Origin: Cellulophaga sp. BC115SP
GTDB lineage: Bacteria; Bacteroidota; Bacteroidia; Cytophagales; Spirosomataceae
Assembly (NCBI RefSeq): GCF_009905545.1
Contig: NZ_JAAALB010000004.1
Location: 62,001-126,000, forward strand
Reading direction: 5' to 3'
DNA: 64,000 nucleotides
Shown here: positions 63,184-64,000 of the stretch, one piece after another
Position numbering within the stretch: the stretch's first letter is position 1
Layout: each line of letters opens with the position of its first letter
The notes under the pieces: model-generated
Seen by the model: the letters and a program-made list of their open reading frames with translations, nothing else
Databases searched by the model: none
What the model was told of the DNA's origin: nothing
Position numbers and translations under genes: made by a program

Positions 63184-63969
63184 ATGAGCGAAACAACAGT
63201 AAACGCACATCCAGACAGATTAACCAAAGTATCCAGCATTTTAGTGTCACAAGCACGGCCAACTGATGAAAAGTCACCTTATTTTGAGTTGGCAAAAAGA
63301 TACAATATTAAGGTAGATTTTCGTCCATTTATTGAGATACAAGGCGTTTCATTCAAAGATTTCCGTAAGCAAAAAATCAACATTCTAGACCATACGGCCA
63401 TTATTTTTACAAGCCGTAATGCTGTGGATCATTTTTTCCGTATCTGTAAAGAAGCACGTATTGAAGTTCCTGCAGATATGAAATATTTCTGCATTACAGA
63501 ACAAACTGCTATTTACCTTCAGAAATATATAGTTATTCGTAAGCGTAAAATTTTCTCAGGTCAAAAGACCGCAGCAGATTTGTTGGAGTTGATTAAAAAG
63601 CACAAAAGTGAGAAGTTTTTATTCCCTTGTTCAGATAAGCGTCGTAACGACATTCCTGAATTTATGGGAACAAACGATCTACATTTGACTGAGGCTGTAA
63701 TGTATGAAACAGTTTCAGCTGATTTGTCTGATTTGGAAGATGTATACTATGACATCTTAGCATTTTTTAGCCCATCTGGAATAAAATCTTTGTTTGATAA
63801 TTTTCCAGATTTTCAGCAAAATAAAACTCGTATTGCGGCATTTGGTCCTACGACAGCAAAAGCCGTTACTGATGCTGGATTGATTTTGGATATTCAAGCT
63901 CCACTTCCAAACGCTCCGTCTATGTCGGGTGCGTTGGAATTATACATTAAAAAAGTAAACGGATTGTAA
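63184..63969 (+). CDS. hemD: uroporphyrinogen-III synthase
   Basis: Cyclises hydroxymethylbilane to uroporphyrinogen III in haem synthesis. At 261 residues it is a little long for the family because of an N-terminal extension of about 20 residues. Recognisable family patterns are TAIIFTSRNAVDHFF, YFCITEQTAIYLQKY and YDILAFFSPSGIKSLFDNF with GPTTAKAVTDAGL near the end. The start is ATG 63184 (MSETTVNAHP); a TTG two codons upstream is disfavoured. It is probably co-transcribed with the DUF4271 gene. Confidence 0.88.
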   Translation: MSETTVNAHPDRLTKVSSILVSQARPTDEKSPYFELAKRYNIKVDFRPFIEIQGVSFKDFRKQKINILDHTAIIFTSRNAVDHFFRICKEARIEVPADMKYFCITEQTAIYLQKYIVIRKRKIFSGQKTAADLLELIKKHKSEKFLFPCSDKRRNDIPEFMGTNDLHLTEAVMYETVSADLSDLEDVYYDILAFFSPSGIKSLFDNFPDFQQNKTRIAAFGPTTAKAVTDAGLILDIQAPLPNAPSMSGALELYIKKVNGL

Positions 63970-64000
63970 AAAAGTTTACTACCAAACTAGAGAGGTCAGA

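Noticed and set aside
1-64000. tRNA, rRNA, CRISPR array, prophage or insertion sequence
   Set aside because: I found no cloverleaf, rRNA motif, regularly spaced repeat array, phage structural gene or transposase; the repeats seen are short, non-coding and dispersed.

Overview
The window is a chromosomal stretch of a Cytophagales-type member of the Bacteroidota. The evidence is a GldH gliding lipoprotein, a type IX secretion (T9SS) C-terminal sorting domain, Bacteroidota-typical families (DUF4293, DUF4271, PSP1 next to GldH, fused SpmA/SpmB), AT-rich intergenic DNA and promoters of the form TTTG/TTG-N21-TAnnTTTG. A carotenoid desaturase suggests a pigmented organism. Genus cannot be fixed from the sequence; Flectobacillus/Arcicella-like is only a guess. 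I saw no rRNA, tRNA, CRISPR array, IS transposase or prophage.

Layout. 0.2-3.8 kb: MscS channel, DUF2752 and TM2 proteins, a Tat-exported TIM-barrel sugar isomerase-like protein, a cupin. 3.9-9.1 kb: two tandem, paralogous pairs of a Tat-exported gluconate-2-dehydrogenase-subunit-3-like protein plus a GMC flavoprotein with a Cys-x5-Cys-x3-Cys motif, probably periplasmic sugar (glucoside 3-) dehydrogenases. 9.5-11 kb: a serine beta-lactamase-like hydrolase. 11.2-20.4 kb: the isoleucine/valine cluster ilvD - (membrane protein) - ilvB - ilvN - ilvC - ilvA. It is preceded by an uncatalogued 20-codon leader peptide with eight consecutive Ile/Leu/Val codons, a perfect 13-bp terminator and a matching antiterminator, which is a classical translation-coupled attenuator. 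20.4-24.1 kb: DUF3267 protein, J-domain-like protein, ABC exporter. 24.4-26.2 kb: an EcoRV-like type II restriction-modification pair. 26.3-30.2 kb: M15 dipeptidase, TolC and MacA-like efflux subunits. 30.2-32.1 kb: a small T9SS cargo and a repeat-rich YadA-head-like surface protein.

32.4-38.7 kb: surface polysaccharide genes (GT4, GT2, Wzy, Wzx, nucleotide-sugar dehydrogenase). 38.8-41.6 kb: SpmA/SpmB-like protein, sphingomyelin-synthase/PAP2-like protein, MsrA. 41.9-49.2 kb: Lon-N protein, GldH, PSP1 (RicT-like), PurD, RecQ. 49.4-54.7 kb: KdsD, DUF4293, CrtI-like desaturase, AspS. 54.8-57.9 kb: DUF4932 metallopeptidase-like lipoprotein and a cytochrome c / SCO / small lipoprotein group. 58-64 kb: RecN, crotonase, SucD, DUF4271 protein, HemD.

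A second theme is the intergenic DNA. At least three families of short (about 110-210 bp) palindromic, MITE-like elements recur between genes. One has 18-bp terminal inverted repeats around a terminator-like hairpin, one has 15-bp termini, and one is built from TAGGC/GCCTA words. There is also a perfect 58-bp palindrome at 50.4 kb. The most interesting items are the ilv attenuator, the twin palindromes near its promoter, the membrane protein wedged into the ilv cluster, and these repeat families.
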